Below are positions 7,061-13,481 of a stretch of 14,626 bases of DNA, in pieces. A program made the translations under genes and the position numbers. Below the pieces are notes generated by a model that worked only from the letters and a program-made list of their open reading frames with translations, ran no database searches and was not told the DNA's origin. Each line of letters opens with the position of its first letter. Position 1 is the stretch's first letter. This DNA comes from ZC4RG19 sp036279475 (GTDB lineage: Bacteria; Actinomycetota; Acidimicrobiia; Acidimicrobiales; VFJN01): assembly GCA_036279475.1 (NCBI GenBank), contig DASUJB010000112.1, positions 1 to 14,626 on the forward strand, given 5' to 3'.

Positions 7061-7666
7061 CTAGTGCGCCGGGGCGCCCGTGCCGCCCGGTGGGAGCTGC
7101 CGGCCGGCGGCTCCGGCCACCGCGGCGCGCAGCTGCCGGCCGACCTCGTCGGGAGGGCCGTCGCCCCCGACCACCACGAGCCGTCCCCGGCGGCGGTAGT
7201 GGTCGAGGAGGGGCCTGGTCTCCTCGCGGTAGACGCGGAGGCGCTTCTCCACGACCTCGGGGTCGGTGTCGTCCGCCCGCTCCGCGGCCTGGGCCCGGCG
7301 GGTGAGGCGTCGGCGGAGGACCGCCTCGTCCACGTCGAGGTGCGCGACCAGGTCGGGGGGCGCCAGGGGGGTGCTGCCGGCGTCGAGCGCCTCCGCCTGC
7401 GCCACCGTCCGGGGGAAGCCGTCGAGGACGTAGCCCGTGGCGTCGTCGCCCAGGGCGGCGGCCAGCACGGCCACCACCACGTCGTCGGGCACCAGCTCGC
7501 CCCGCTCGACGACCTCGGCGACCCGCCGGCCCAGGGAGCTGCCGCTCTCGGCCGCCTGGCGCAGCAGGTCGCCGGTGGCCAGGTAGGGCACGCCGAGGTG
7601 GGCGGCCAGCGCCGGTCCCTGCGTGCTCTTGCCCGATCCCGGGGCGCCGACCAGCACGACCCGCAC
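7061..7666 (-). CDS. adk: Adenylate kinase (short-lid type)
   Basis: This 201-aa nucleoside monophosphate kinase would catalyse ATP + AMP = 2 ADP. The P-loop is GAPGSGKSTQ (7-16). The AMP-site segments are TGDLLR (31-36) and DGFPRT (82-87, with Arg86). The LID is reduced to a short stretch around RADDTD (130-135), followed by RVYREETRPLLDHY (144-157). No zinc-binding cysteines are present, as expected for the short-lid form common in actinobacteria. The P-loop reads GKST where most adenylate kinases have GKGT. Start GTG 7666 is four bases after the galE stop with a GGGAG element in the galE end, so galE and adk form an operon. Adk is usually encoded with secY in the ribosomal-protein cluster, so this may be a paralogue or a relocated gene. 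The last ~20 residues are Gly/Pro-rich and probably disordered. A specialised NMP kinase is the main alternative. Confidence 0.88.
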   Translation of the reverse strand: MRVVLVGAPGSGKSTQGPALAAHLGVPYLATGDLLRQAAESGSSLGRRVAEVVERGELVPDDVVVAVLAAALGDDATGYVLDGFPRTVAQAEALDAGSTPLAPPDLVAHLDVDEAVLRRRLTRRAQAAERADDTDPEVVEKRLRVYREETRPLLDHYRRRGRLVVVGGDGPPDEVGRQLRAAVAGAAGRQLPPGGTGAPAH

Positions 7667-7670
7667 GTGG

Positions 7671-8702
7671 TCAGCTCCCTGCGTAGCCGCGGGGGTTCCC
7701 CGACTGCCAACGCCAGTGGTCGGCGGCCATGGCGTCGAGGTCCCGGGTGGCCCGCCAGCCCAGCGCCCGCTCGGCCAGGGAGGGGTCGGCCCAGACGGCG
7801 GCCACGTCCCCGGGTCGGCGGTCGACCACCCGGTAGGGCAGGTCGCGGCCGACGGCCCGGGAGGCGGCCGCGATGACCTCGAGCACCGACGACCCCGTGC
7901 CGGTGCCGAGGTTGACCGCCGAGTAGCCCTTGGTGCGCTCCAGGGCGTCGAGGGCGGCCAGGTGGCCGAGCGCCAGGTCGACCACGTGGATGTAGTCCCG
8001 GATCCCCGTGCCGTCCCGGGTCGGGTAGTCGCCCCCGAACACCTGGACGAACGGGCGCTGCCCGGTGGCCACCTGCATGATGTAGGGCATGAGGTTGTTG
8101 GGCACCCCGGCCGGGTCCTCGCCGATGCGGCCGCTGGCGTGGGCGCCCACGGGGTTGAAGTACCGCAGCGCCAGGAGCTGCCAACGGTCGTCGCTGGCGG
8201 CCAGGTCGGCCAGCATGTCCTCGACCACCAGCTTGGTACGCCCGTAGGGGCTCGAGGCGTGGCGGGTGGCCGTCTCGTCGATGGGCACCCGCTCGGGATC
8301 GCCGTAGACCGTGCACGACGAGGAGAACACCAGGCGCCGCACCCCGGTGCCCGCCATGGCCCGCAGTAGCGACGCGGTGCCCGCCACGTTGACCGTGTAG
8401 TAGCGCAGCGGCTCCGCCACCGACTCGCCCACCGCCTTCAGGCCCGCGAGGTGCACCACGGCGTCGACCCCGTCGGCCAGCACCGCGGCCAGCGCCACGG
8501 TGTCGTTGACGTCGAGCCGGTGGCTGCGGAGCCGCCCCCCACCGGTGCCGGCCGCGAGCTCGCCCACCCGCTCCACGGCGACCGGGCTGCTGTTGGAGTG
8601 GTCGTCGACGACGACCACGTCCCAGCCGGCGCCGAGCAGCTCGACGGCGGTGTGGCTGCCGATGTAGCCGGCCCCGCCGGTGAGCAACACGGTCCCTGCC
8701 AT
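7671..8702 (-). CDS. galE: UDP-glucose 4-epimerase
   Basis: This 343-aa extended short-chain dehydrogenase/reductase would interconvert UDP-glucose and UDP-galactose using tightly bound NAD. The NAD-binding motif is TGGAGYIGS (8-16). The catalytic Ser/Thr segment FSSSCTVYG (126-134) precedes the YxxxK pair Tyr153/Lys157 (SPYGRTK). The GalE signature RYFNPVGAHASGRIGEDP (180-197), NLMPYI (203-208), DYPTRDGTGIRDYIHV (225-240) and the C-terminal NPRGY are all present, and the length is typical (about 330-340). The usual SSSATVYG is SSSCTVYG here, a minor change. It is cytoplasmic and supplies galactose precursors for cell-surface glycans. It is followed directly by adk. The ATG at 8702 is chosen because the Rossmann strand starts at residue 3 and a -10-like AACGGT lies six bases upstream. 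Confidence 0.95.
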   Translation of the reverse strand: MAGTVLLTGGAGYIGSHTAVELLGAGWDVVVVDDHSNSSPVAVERVGELAAGTGGGRLRSHRLDVNDTVALAAVLADGVDAVVHLAGLKAVGESVAEPLRYYTVNVAGTASLLRAMAGTGVRRLVFSSSCTVYGDPERVPIDETATRHASSPYGRTKLVVEDMLADLAASDDRWQLLALRYFNPVGAHASGRIGEDPAGVPNNLMPYIMQVATGQRPFVQVFGGDYPTRDGTGIRDYIHVVDLALGHLAALDALERTKGYSAVNLGTGTGSSVLEVIAAASRAVGRDLPYRVVDRRPGDVAAVWADPSLAERALGWRATRDLDAMAADHWRWQSGNPRGYAGS

Positions 8703-8708
8703 CCGCAC

Positions 8709-8714
8709 ACCGTT
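8709..8714 (-). promoter_or_regulatory. -10-like element of galE (leaderless)
   Basis: AACGGT on the minus strand is six bases before the galE ATG. It keeps only the A at position 2 and T at position 6 of the -10, so it is weak. It shares a 36-bp divergent region with the promoter of the crotonase-fold gene. Confidence 0.3.
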
Positions 8715-8725
8715 GCACACGCGCC

Positions 8726-8731
8726 TAGGTT
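8726..8731 (+). promoter_or_regulatory. -10 element of the crotonase-fold gene (leaderless)
   Basis: TAGGTT fits TANNNT and lies seven bases before ATG 8739, predicting transcription from or next to the start codon. No Shine-Dalgarno is present, consistent with a leaderless message. Confidence 0.5.
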
Positions 8732-8738
8732 GCCGGGC

Positions 8739-9548
8739 ATGGCCGACCGGTACGCCCAGGAGTTCCCCCACCTCTCCTTCGACCGCCCGGCCGAGGCCGT
8801 GCTGCGCATCACCCTGGAGGGCCCCGGGCTCAACGCCGTCGACCACGCCATGCACCGGGAGCTGGCCGACGTGTGGCGGACCGTCGACCGCGACCCCGAC
8901 GTGGCGGTCGCCGTGCTCCAGGGGGCGGGGCGGGCCTTCTCGTCGGGCGGGAGCTTCGACATGCTCGAGGACCTGACGTCGGACCACGCCCTCCGCGCCC
9001 GCATCGTGGGCGAGGCCCGCGACCTGGTGTTCAACGTGATCGACTGCGGGAAGCCCATCGTGTCGGCGATGCACGGGCCGGCCGTGGGCGCCGGGCTGGT
9101 CGCCGGCCTGCTGGCGGACGTGTCGGTGGTGGGCCGCTCGACCCGGATCATCGACGGCCACACCCGGCTGGGCGTGACGGCCGGGGACCACGCCGCCATC
9201 TGCTGGCCGCTGCTCTGTGGGATGGCCAAGGCGAAGTACTACCTGCTCACGTGCGACACGCTCACCGGGGAGGAGGCGGAGCGCATCGGGTTGGTGTCGC
9301 TGTGCGTCGAGGACGACGCCGTGCACGACCGGGCCCTCGAGGTGGCAGTGTCCCTCAGCCGCGGTTCGGCCACGGCCCTCCGGTGGACCAAGCAGACCCT
9401 CAACAACTGGTACCGCGCCCAGTCGGCCATGCTCGACGCCTCGTTGGCCTACGAGTTCCTCGGCTTCGCCGGGCCGGACGCGCGGGAGGGCCTGGCGTCG
9501 CACCGCCAGCGGCGGGAGCCCCGGTTCGCCACGCCCCCCGCCGGTTGA
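8739..9548 (+). CDS. Crotonase-fold (enoyl-CoA hydratase/isomerase family) protein
   Basis: This 269-aa protein is of normal crotonase length. The oxyanion-hole segments are visible: VLQGAGRAFSSGGSFDML (59-76) and SAMHGPAVGAGLVAGLLADV (109-128). The family-typical stretch GDHAAICWPLLCGMAKAKYY (149-168), the helix TGEEAERIGLVSLCV (176-190) and the C-terminal YEFLGFAGPDAREGL (238-252) mark a conserved crotonase subgroup. By alignment from memory to rat enoyl-CoA hydratase, the two catalytic glutamates (Glu144, Glu164) correspond to Val121 and His141, so classical hydratase activity is unlikely. Other acyl-CoA reactions (isomerase, decarboxylase, thioesterase) remain possible, perhaps using Asp150 or His151. 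The open frame extends far upstream inside galE, but ATG 8739 is preferred: a -10-like TAGGTT precedes it and the family N-terminus matches. No other acyl-CoA genes are adjacent. The stop is three codons' distance from a large inverted repeat. Confidence 0.88.
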   Translation: MADRYAQEFPHLSFDRPAEAVLRITLEGPGLNAVDHAMHRELADVWRTVDRDPDVAVAVLQGAGRAFSSGGSFDMLEDLTSDHALRARIVGEARDLVFNVIDCGKPIVSAMHGPAVGAGLVAGLLADVSVVGRSTRIIDGHTRLGVTAGDHAAICWPLLCGMAKAKYYLLTCDTLTGEEAERIGLVSLCVEDDAVHDRALEVAVSLSRGSATALRWTKQTLNNWYRAQSAMLDASLAYEFLGFAGPDAREGLASHRQRREPRFATPPAG

Positions 9549-9550
9549 GG

Positions 9551-9714
9551 CGCTCGCACCACTCGCCCCGGCCACCGGGGGGTGGTCGCGCCCTCCTGAG
9601 CCGACGCCGCCCGGTCTGGCAGGCTGGCTCGGGCTCGTCGACGCGGGGGAGCGATGACCGGCGACGGCCTCGGGCGCGACGTCCCCCGGGTGGCCCGGGC
9701 GAGTGGTGCGAGCG
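9551..9714. repeat. Long imperfect inverted repeat (fold-back) after the crotonase-fold gene
   Basis: Bases 9551-9593 are complementary to 9672-9714 without gaps at 39 of 43 positions, including 18 consecutive perfect pairs (9551-9568 with 9697-9714). After an offset of three bases the arms continue, 9600-9609 with 9659-9668 (9 of 10). A 49-nt loop (9610-9658) remains. The element begins two bases after the TGA of the crotonase-fold gene and ends 40 bases before the -10 of the next gene. It could be a very large terminator or 3'-UTR structure, a miniature fold-back mobile element, or two copies of one repeat in opposite orientation. It lies in the 218-bp gap 9549-9766. Confidence 0.85.
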
Positions 9715-9754
9715 GGCGGGAGCCGGGTGCCGTGGCTTCGGGTGGCGGAGCGGG

Positions 9755-9760
9755 TAGGAA
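9755..9760 (+). promoter_or_regulatory. -10-like element of the acidic-protein gene (leaderless)
   Basis: TAGGAA is six bases before ATG 9767. It lacks the final T of TANNNT, but its position is the same as at the other starts in this window. Confidence 0.35.
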
Positions 9761-9766
9761 CCATCC

Positions 9767-10138
9767 ATGACAGATGCCGAGTACAACCCCGATCCCGACC
9801 AGAAGGGCGAGGAGCTCGACGAGGCGACCGGCGAGGAGTACCCGCCCGACCGCGCCCCCCGCCTGGAGGACACCGGCGGCCGCGTTCCCGAGGCGTGGGA
9901 GGCCGATGAGGTCCCGGTGGACGACGAGGTGGAGCTGGCGGGCGATCCCGACGTCGGTGCGGTGGACGACGAGGGCCAGCTGGTGGGCACCGACGTCCGG
10001 GACGACAGGACGGGCCCGCTCGACCCCAGCGACGAGTTCACCGGCGACGAGACCCTCCGTGACTACCCCACCGAGCGGACGCCCCGCCCCGCCGAGGAGG
10101 CGGCCCTCCACGTCGAGGACGACGACGACGTGGTGTGA
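9767..10138 (+). CDS. Small, highly acidic protein (DUF5709-like)
   Basis: This 123-aa protein contains 43 Asp/Glu (about 35%), one Lys and no Cys, and is almost certainly disordered and cytoplasmic. It starts with MTDAEYNPDPD and ends with PAEEAALHVEDDDD. The ending recalls the AEEAAxHV tail of actinobacterial DUF5709 proteins, as does the mid-protein run of short acidic repeats (VDDEVELAGD, VDDEGQLVGTD at 51-76). That assignment is from memory and not certain. The function of such proteins is unknown; highly acidic disordered proteins can act as histone-like decoys, ion or stress buffers, or partners of basic proteins. The start is supported by the upstream TAGGAA motif. The gene stands alone between the fold-back element and a hairpin shared with the convergent oxidoreductase gene. 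Confidence 0.8.
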   Translation: MTDAEYNPDPDQKGEELDEATGEEYPPDRAPRLEDTGGRVPEAWEADEVPVDDEVELAGDPDVGAVDDEGQLVGTDVRDDRTGPLDPSDEFTGDETLRDYPTERTPRPAEEAALHVEDDDDVV

Positions 10139-10147
10139 GGGACGGCG

Positions 10148-10170
10148 GGCCGCGGGTGCAAGCCCGGGCC
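10148..10170. terminator. Bidirectional hairpin between convergent genes
   Basis: GGCC(G)CGGG (10148-10156) pairs with CCCGGGCC (10163-10170) around a 6-nt loop, giving eight pairs with one bulged G10152. It occupies most of the 34-bp gap between the acidic-protein stop and the oxidoreductase stop, the right place for a shared terminator. There is no T-run. Confidence 0.5.
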
Positions 10171-10172
10171 GG

Positions 10173-11024
10173 TCAGGCGTCGGCCAGGGGGGCGAGCGCC
10201 TCGGCGATGGGCCCCAGCACCGCCGGGTCGTACGGGGCGTGCAGGTAGACGATGGCCATGTCGAGGCCGCTGCCCACGTAGGCCTCGGCCTGGCCGGCGA
10301 TGGCCGCCGGGTCGACGGGGCGGGAGGAGTCGACCCACAGGTGGCTGGACGTCATGATCTCGCCGGGGTCGCGCCCCAGGTCCGCACAGTGGGTGTGGAG
10401 CACGTCCCGCAGGCGGCGGAAGTCGTCGACCGAGCCGCCGATGAGGTTCCAGTGCTGCGCCACCCGGGCCACGGTCCGCAACGTCCGCTTCTGCCCGCTC
10501 CCGCCGATGCAGATGGGCGGGTGCGGCTGCTGCACCGCCTTGGGCTCGCAGTAGCCGCCGTCGATGCTGAAGTGCTCGCCCCGGTAGCTGAAGCAGGGCT
10601 GGGTGAGCAGGCCGACGATCACGTCGCACGCTTCGTCGAAGCGGTCCATGCGCTGCCGGAGCGGGAGCAGGTCGATGCCGTAGGCGCCGGCCTCGCTCTC
10701 GTTCCACCCCGCTCCCAGGCCCAGCTCGAGGCGGCCGCCGGCCACGATGTCCACGGCCGCCGCCATGTTGGCCAGCACGGCCGGGTGGCGGTAGGGCGTG
10801 CCGGTGACCATCACGCCCAGGCGGATGCGCGACGTGGCCTGGGCCAGGGCGGCGAGCGTCGTCCACCCCTCGAGGCAGGGCTGCGAGCGCTCGCCGTAGA
10901 CCGGCTCGAAGTGGTCGAACGACCAGGCGGACTCGAAGAGCTCGATCTCGTCGGCGGCCCGCCACATGGCGAGCATCTCCTGCCAGGTCGTCTTCTCCGG
11001 GGCGGTCTTGACGGCGAAGCGCAT
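10173..11024 (-). CDS. LLM-class (luciferase-like) probable F420-dependent oxidoreductase
   Basis: This 283-aa protein has the bacterial luciferase-like TIM-barrel pattern. It shows SFDHF (35-39), the strand and loop LGLGAGWNESEAGAYG (101-116), PPICIGGSGQKRTLR (169-183) and a following HWN (191-193). These are hallmarks of the LLM group assigned to coenzyme F420, including a family typified by M. tuberculosis Rv1855c. Members use F420H2 or FMNH2 to reduce or oxygenate unknown substrates, and neither cofactor nor substrate can be fixed from sequence. The ATG at 11024 fits the family N-terminus (MRFAVKTAPE), and a -10-like CAGGAT sits six bases before it. It lies 52 bases downstream of the ammonia-lyase stop on the same strand, so read-through from that operon is also possible. 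Confidence 0.9.
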   Translation of the reverse strand: MRFAVKTAPEKTTWQEMLAMWRAADEIELFESAWSFDHFEPVYGERSQPCLEGWTTLAALAQATSRIRLGVMVTGTPYRHPAVLANMAAAVDIVAGGRLELGLGAGWNESEAGAYGIDLLPLRQRMDRFDEACDVIVGLLTQPCFSYRGEHFSIDGGYCEPKAVQQPHPPICIGGSGQKRTLRTVARVAQHWNLIGGSVDDFRRLRDVLHTHCADLGRDPGEIMTSSHLWVDSSRPVDPAAIAGQAEAYVGSGLDMAIVYLHAPYDPAVLGPIAEALAPLADA

Positions 11025-11030
11025 GGCCCC

Positions 11031-11036
11031 ATCCTG
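11031..11036 (-). promoter_or_regulatory. -10-like element of the LLM oxidoreductase gene (leaderless)
   Basis: CAGGAT on the minus strand is followed by six bases and then ATG 11024. It is a CANNNT variant of the -10 and no Shine-Dalgarno is present. Confidence 0.4.
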
Positions 11037-11076
11037 GCCCGCCGGACCGGGCCGTGCCCGCGGTCCCCCGGGCTCC

Positions 11077-12354
11077 TCACGGTCCCAGGGCGATGTCGGG
11101 CGGGGCGTCCCGGTAGGTGAACGCCCCGACCTGGACCACGTAGCCGGCGGCCTGGAGGGCGCTCACCGCCGCGTCGCGGTGGCGGTGGTCGAGCGTCTCG
11201 ATGGTGACCTCGATCTCGGCCGACTTGGCCGACAGGTCGATGAACATCCTCTGGTGGAGGATCTCGACGATGTTGGCCCCCACGTCGCCCAGGATCGTGG
11301 TGATGGTGCCCAGGCTGCCGGGGACGTCGGGCACCTCGACGTGGAGCCGCGACAGGCGCCCGTGGCGGATGAGCCCCCTCATGACGACCGAGGCCAGCAG
11401 CCGGGGGTCGACGTTCCCGCCGGTGAGCACCACGCCCACGTGACCGCCGGCGAACAGCGACCGGTGCCCCACCAGGGCTGCCACCCCGGCGGCACCGGCC
11501 CCCTCGGTGACCACCTTCTCGATCTCGAGGAGCAGGTTCATCGCCTCCTCGATGTGCACCTCGTCGATGGTCACGACGTCGTCGACCAGGGCCTCGATGA
11601 TGCGCCCGGTCAGCTCGCCCGGCCGGGGCACGGCGATGCCCTCGGCGATGGTGGGCCCGCCCACGGGCGACCTCGTGCCGTGGAGCCGGTCGGCCATCGC
11701 CGGGTAGCGGCCGGTCTGCACGCCTACCAGGCGGACGTCGGGCCGCACGTGGCGAGCGACGACGGCCATCCCCGCCAGCAGGCCCCCGCCCCCGACGGGC
11801 ACGACGAGCGTGTCGATCTCCGGCCGGTCGGCCAGCATCTCCAGGGCGACGGTCCCCTGGCCGGCGATGACCGCCGGGTCGTCGTAGGGATGGATGTACG
11901 TGCGGCCCTCGTCGGCGGCCAGGCGGTCGGCCTCGGCGGCCGACTCGGCCAGGCCCTCGCCCCGCAGGACCACCGTGGCTCCCAGCTCGCGGGTGCGCTG
12001 CACCTTCACGAACGGCGTGCCGGTGGGCATGACGATGGTGGCGTCGACGCCGAGGCGGGCGGCGTGGTGGGCGACGGCCTGGGCGTGGTTGCCGGCCGAC
12101 ATGGCCACCACGCCCTTGGCCCGCTGCGAGTCGTCGAGCAGGAGCAGCTTGTTGAGGGCGCCGCGCTCCTTGAAGGCGGCGACGAACTGGAGGTTCTCGA
12201 ACTTCACCACGACGTCGCACCCCAGCAGCCGAGACAGGGTGAGCGAGGGGGCGCTGGGGGTGTGCGCCACCGCTCCGGCGATGCGCCCGGCCGCGGCCAC
12301 GACGTCGTCGTAGGTGACGGGCAGGTCGGTCGGGGGGAGCGGTGGGGGCGTCAA
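11077..12354 (-). CDS. ilvA: Threonine ammonia-lyase (IlvA/TdcB type) with C-terminal ACT domain
   Basis: This 425-aa fold-type II PLP enzyme would deaminate threonine (or serine) to 2-oxobutyrate (or pyruvate), the entry to isoleucine synthesis. The PLP lysine is Lys62 in AFKERGALNKL (60-70). SAGNHAQ (86-92) binds the substrate carboxylate, VGGGGLLAG (187-195) grips the PLP phosphate, and TGGN (311-314) lies near the pyridine ring. Residues about 334-410 form one ACT domain (LHVEVPDVPGSLGTITTIL), the usual place for amino-acid feedback. The length fits the single-ACT class (about 400-420). Relatives usually read TASFKERGA, whereas here it is VAAFKERGA, with the Ser two residues before the PLP lysine replaced by Ala. 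The start is TTG 12354, overlapping the upstream stop as TTGA. No Shine-Dalgarno is visible, so translation probably depends on coupling. Serine or other amino-acid dehydratase activity is the main alternative. Confidence 0.9.
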   Translation of the reverse strand: MTPPPLPPTDLPVTYDDVVAAAGRIAGAVAHTPSAPSLTLSRLLGCDVVVKFENLQFVAAFKERGALNKLLLLDDSQRAKGVVAMSAGNHAQAVAHHAARLGVDATIVMPTGTPFVKVQRTRELGATVVLRGEGLAESAAEADRLAADEGRTYIHPYDDPAVIAGQGTVALEMLADRPEIDTLVVPVGGGGLLAGMAVVARHVRPDVRLVGVQTGRYPAMADRLHGTRSPVGGPTIAEGIAVPRPGELTGRIIEALVDDVVTIDEVHIEEAMNLLLEIEKVVTEGAGAAGVAALVGHRSLFAGGHVGVVLTGGNVDPRLLASVVMRGLIRHGRLSRLHVEVPDVPGSLGTITTILGDVGANIVEILHQRMFIDLSAKSAEIEVTIETLDHRHRDAAVSALQAAGYVVQVGAFTYRDAPPDIALGP

Positions 12355-13460
12355 GGGGAGGAGCGCAGCGTGCGAACGGTGGTGGTGGCGTCGTCGAGCA
12401 CCTGGGGCAGGGGCTCGACCCCGAGGCCGGGGCCGTCGGGCACGATCATCGTGCCACCTCGGGACGTGAACGGCGTGGTGAGGTCGGTGGCGAGGTAGCG
12501 CGACGACGGCCCGAGGTCGGGTGGGAGGTTGCACCCCGGCAGGGCTGCCACCGCCAGGTTCAGGGCCCGGCCCAGGCCGGTCTCCAGCATCCCGCCGCAG
12601 CGCAGGGCCACGCCGGCGTCCCGGCAGCGCTGGTGGATGCGACGGGTCTCGACGACGCCGCCCACCCTGCCCGCCTTGAGCGACACGGCGTCGCAGGCCC
12701 CCAGGGCCAGGGCCGAGTCGAGCTGGCCCAGCGACCCGACGGACTCGTCCAGGCACACCGGCCGGCCGATCCGCCGGGCCAGGCGGGCGTGGCCCACCAG
12801 GTCGTCGGGGGCGAACGGCTGCTCCAGGGCGACGAGGTCGATGTCGTCGGCGGCCAGCCGCCGCAGGACGTCGAGGTCGTCCCGGTCGTCGCTGCGGTAG
12901 CTGCCGTTGGCGTCGACCAGGAGCGCCACCTCGGGGCCGACCTCGGACCGCACCGCCCGCAGGGGTGCCAGGTCCCAGCCCGGCGCCACCTTGACCTTGA
13001 ACGCCCGGTGGCCCTCGCCGTGCCAGTGCAGCACGACGTCGACCAGGTCGTCGACGGTGCGGGTGCGTCCGACGGCGATCCCCGTGGGCACCACCGGCCG
13101 GGTGGCGCCGAGGAAGGCCGCCATCGAGCGGCCCTCGGCCCGCAGGCCGGCGTCGAGGGTGGCGCACTCCAGGGCGGCCCGGGCCATCTGGTGCCCTCGC
13201 ACCTGGCGCAGGGGCCGACCGTCCAGCAGCCGGGGGACCAGGTGGTGCTCCAGCACGTGGAGGGCCCCGGCGGCGTACTCGGGCCAGTAGGTCGGCTCCG
13301 GCTCGGCCACGCACTCGCCCCAGCCGTCGGGGCCGTCGTCGACGATCGCCCGCACGACCACCACGTCGCGGTGGCGCCGGGTACCGAGGGCGGTGGTGAA
13401 CGGCTCGGCCAGGGGGAGGTGGACGAGGCGCAGCTCGATGCCGGCCAGCGCGACCTCCAT
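12351..13460 (-). CDS. menC: o-Succinylbenzoate synthase / N-acylamino-acid racemase (enolase superfamily)
   Basis: This 369-aa member of the muconate-lactonising subgroup of the enolase superfamily has all catalytic residues: Lys155 and Lys157 (FKVKV), Mg2+ ligands Asp183 (VDANGSY), Glu213 (LEQPF) and Asp238 (CLDES), and Lys262 (SLKAGRVGG), followed by CGGMLETG (288-295). This set matches OSBS/NSAR enzymes such as that of Amycolatopsis. OSBS dehydrates SHCHC to o-succinylbenzoate in menaquinone synthesis, and many relatives also racemise N-succinyl amino acids. No other men gene is adjacent. Instead the stop codon overlaps the start of a threonine ammonia-lyase, which leaves an amino-acid racemase role open. 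The ATG at 13460 is supported by GGAGG five bases upstream. It shares a 174-bp divergent region with map. The gene symbol reflects homology, not proven function. Confidence 0.88.
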   Translation of the reverse strand: MEVALAGIELRLVHLPLAEPFTTALGTRRHRDVVVVRAIVDDGPDGWGECVAEPEPTYWPEYAAGALHVLEHHLVPRLLDGRPLRQVRGHQMARAALECATLDAGLRAEGRSMAAFLGATRPVVPTGIAVGRTRTVDDLVDVVLHWHGEGHRAFKVKVAPGWDLAPLRAVRSEVGPEVALLVDANGSYRSDDRDDLDVLRRLAADDIDLVALEQPFAPDDLVGHARLARRIGRPVCLDESVGSLGQLDSALALGACDAVSLKAGRVGGVVETRRIHQRCRDAGVALRCGGMLETGLGRALNLAVAALPGCNLPPDLGPSSRYLATDLTTPFTSRGGTMIVPDGPGLGVEPLPQVLDDATTTVRTLRSSP

Positions 13461-13481
13461 GGCGACCTCCTGCACTCCCGG

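Noticed and set aside
8451..8738. Upstream extension of the crotonase-fold gene into galE
   Set aside because: It is antisense to a clear galE coding region and lacks family similarity. The -10-like TAGGTT and the family N-terminus support ATG 8739.
9654..9770. Possible 38-aa ORF with GGGGGAG upstream and an ATGA overlap with the acidic-protein start
   Set aside because: Its reading frame runs through the right arm of the inverted repeat, the peptide is Gly/Arg/Ala-rich without a recognisable pattern, and the downstream gene has its own -10-like element. The overlap and Shine-Dalgarno are noted, but evidence for a gene is thin.
11077..13460. A menaquinone biosynthesis cluster around menC
   Set aside because: No menA, menB, menD, menE, menF or other quinone gene is present. 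The neighbours are an ammonia-lyase and a luciferase-like oxidoreductase.
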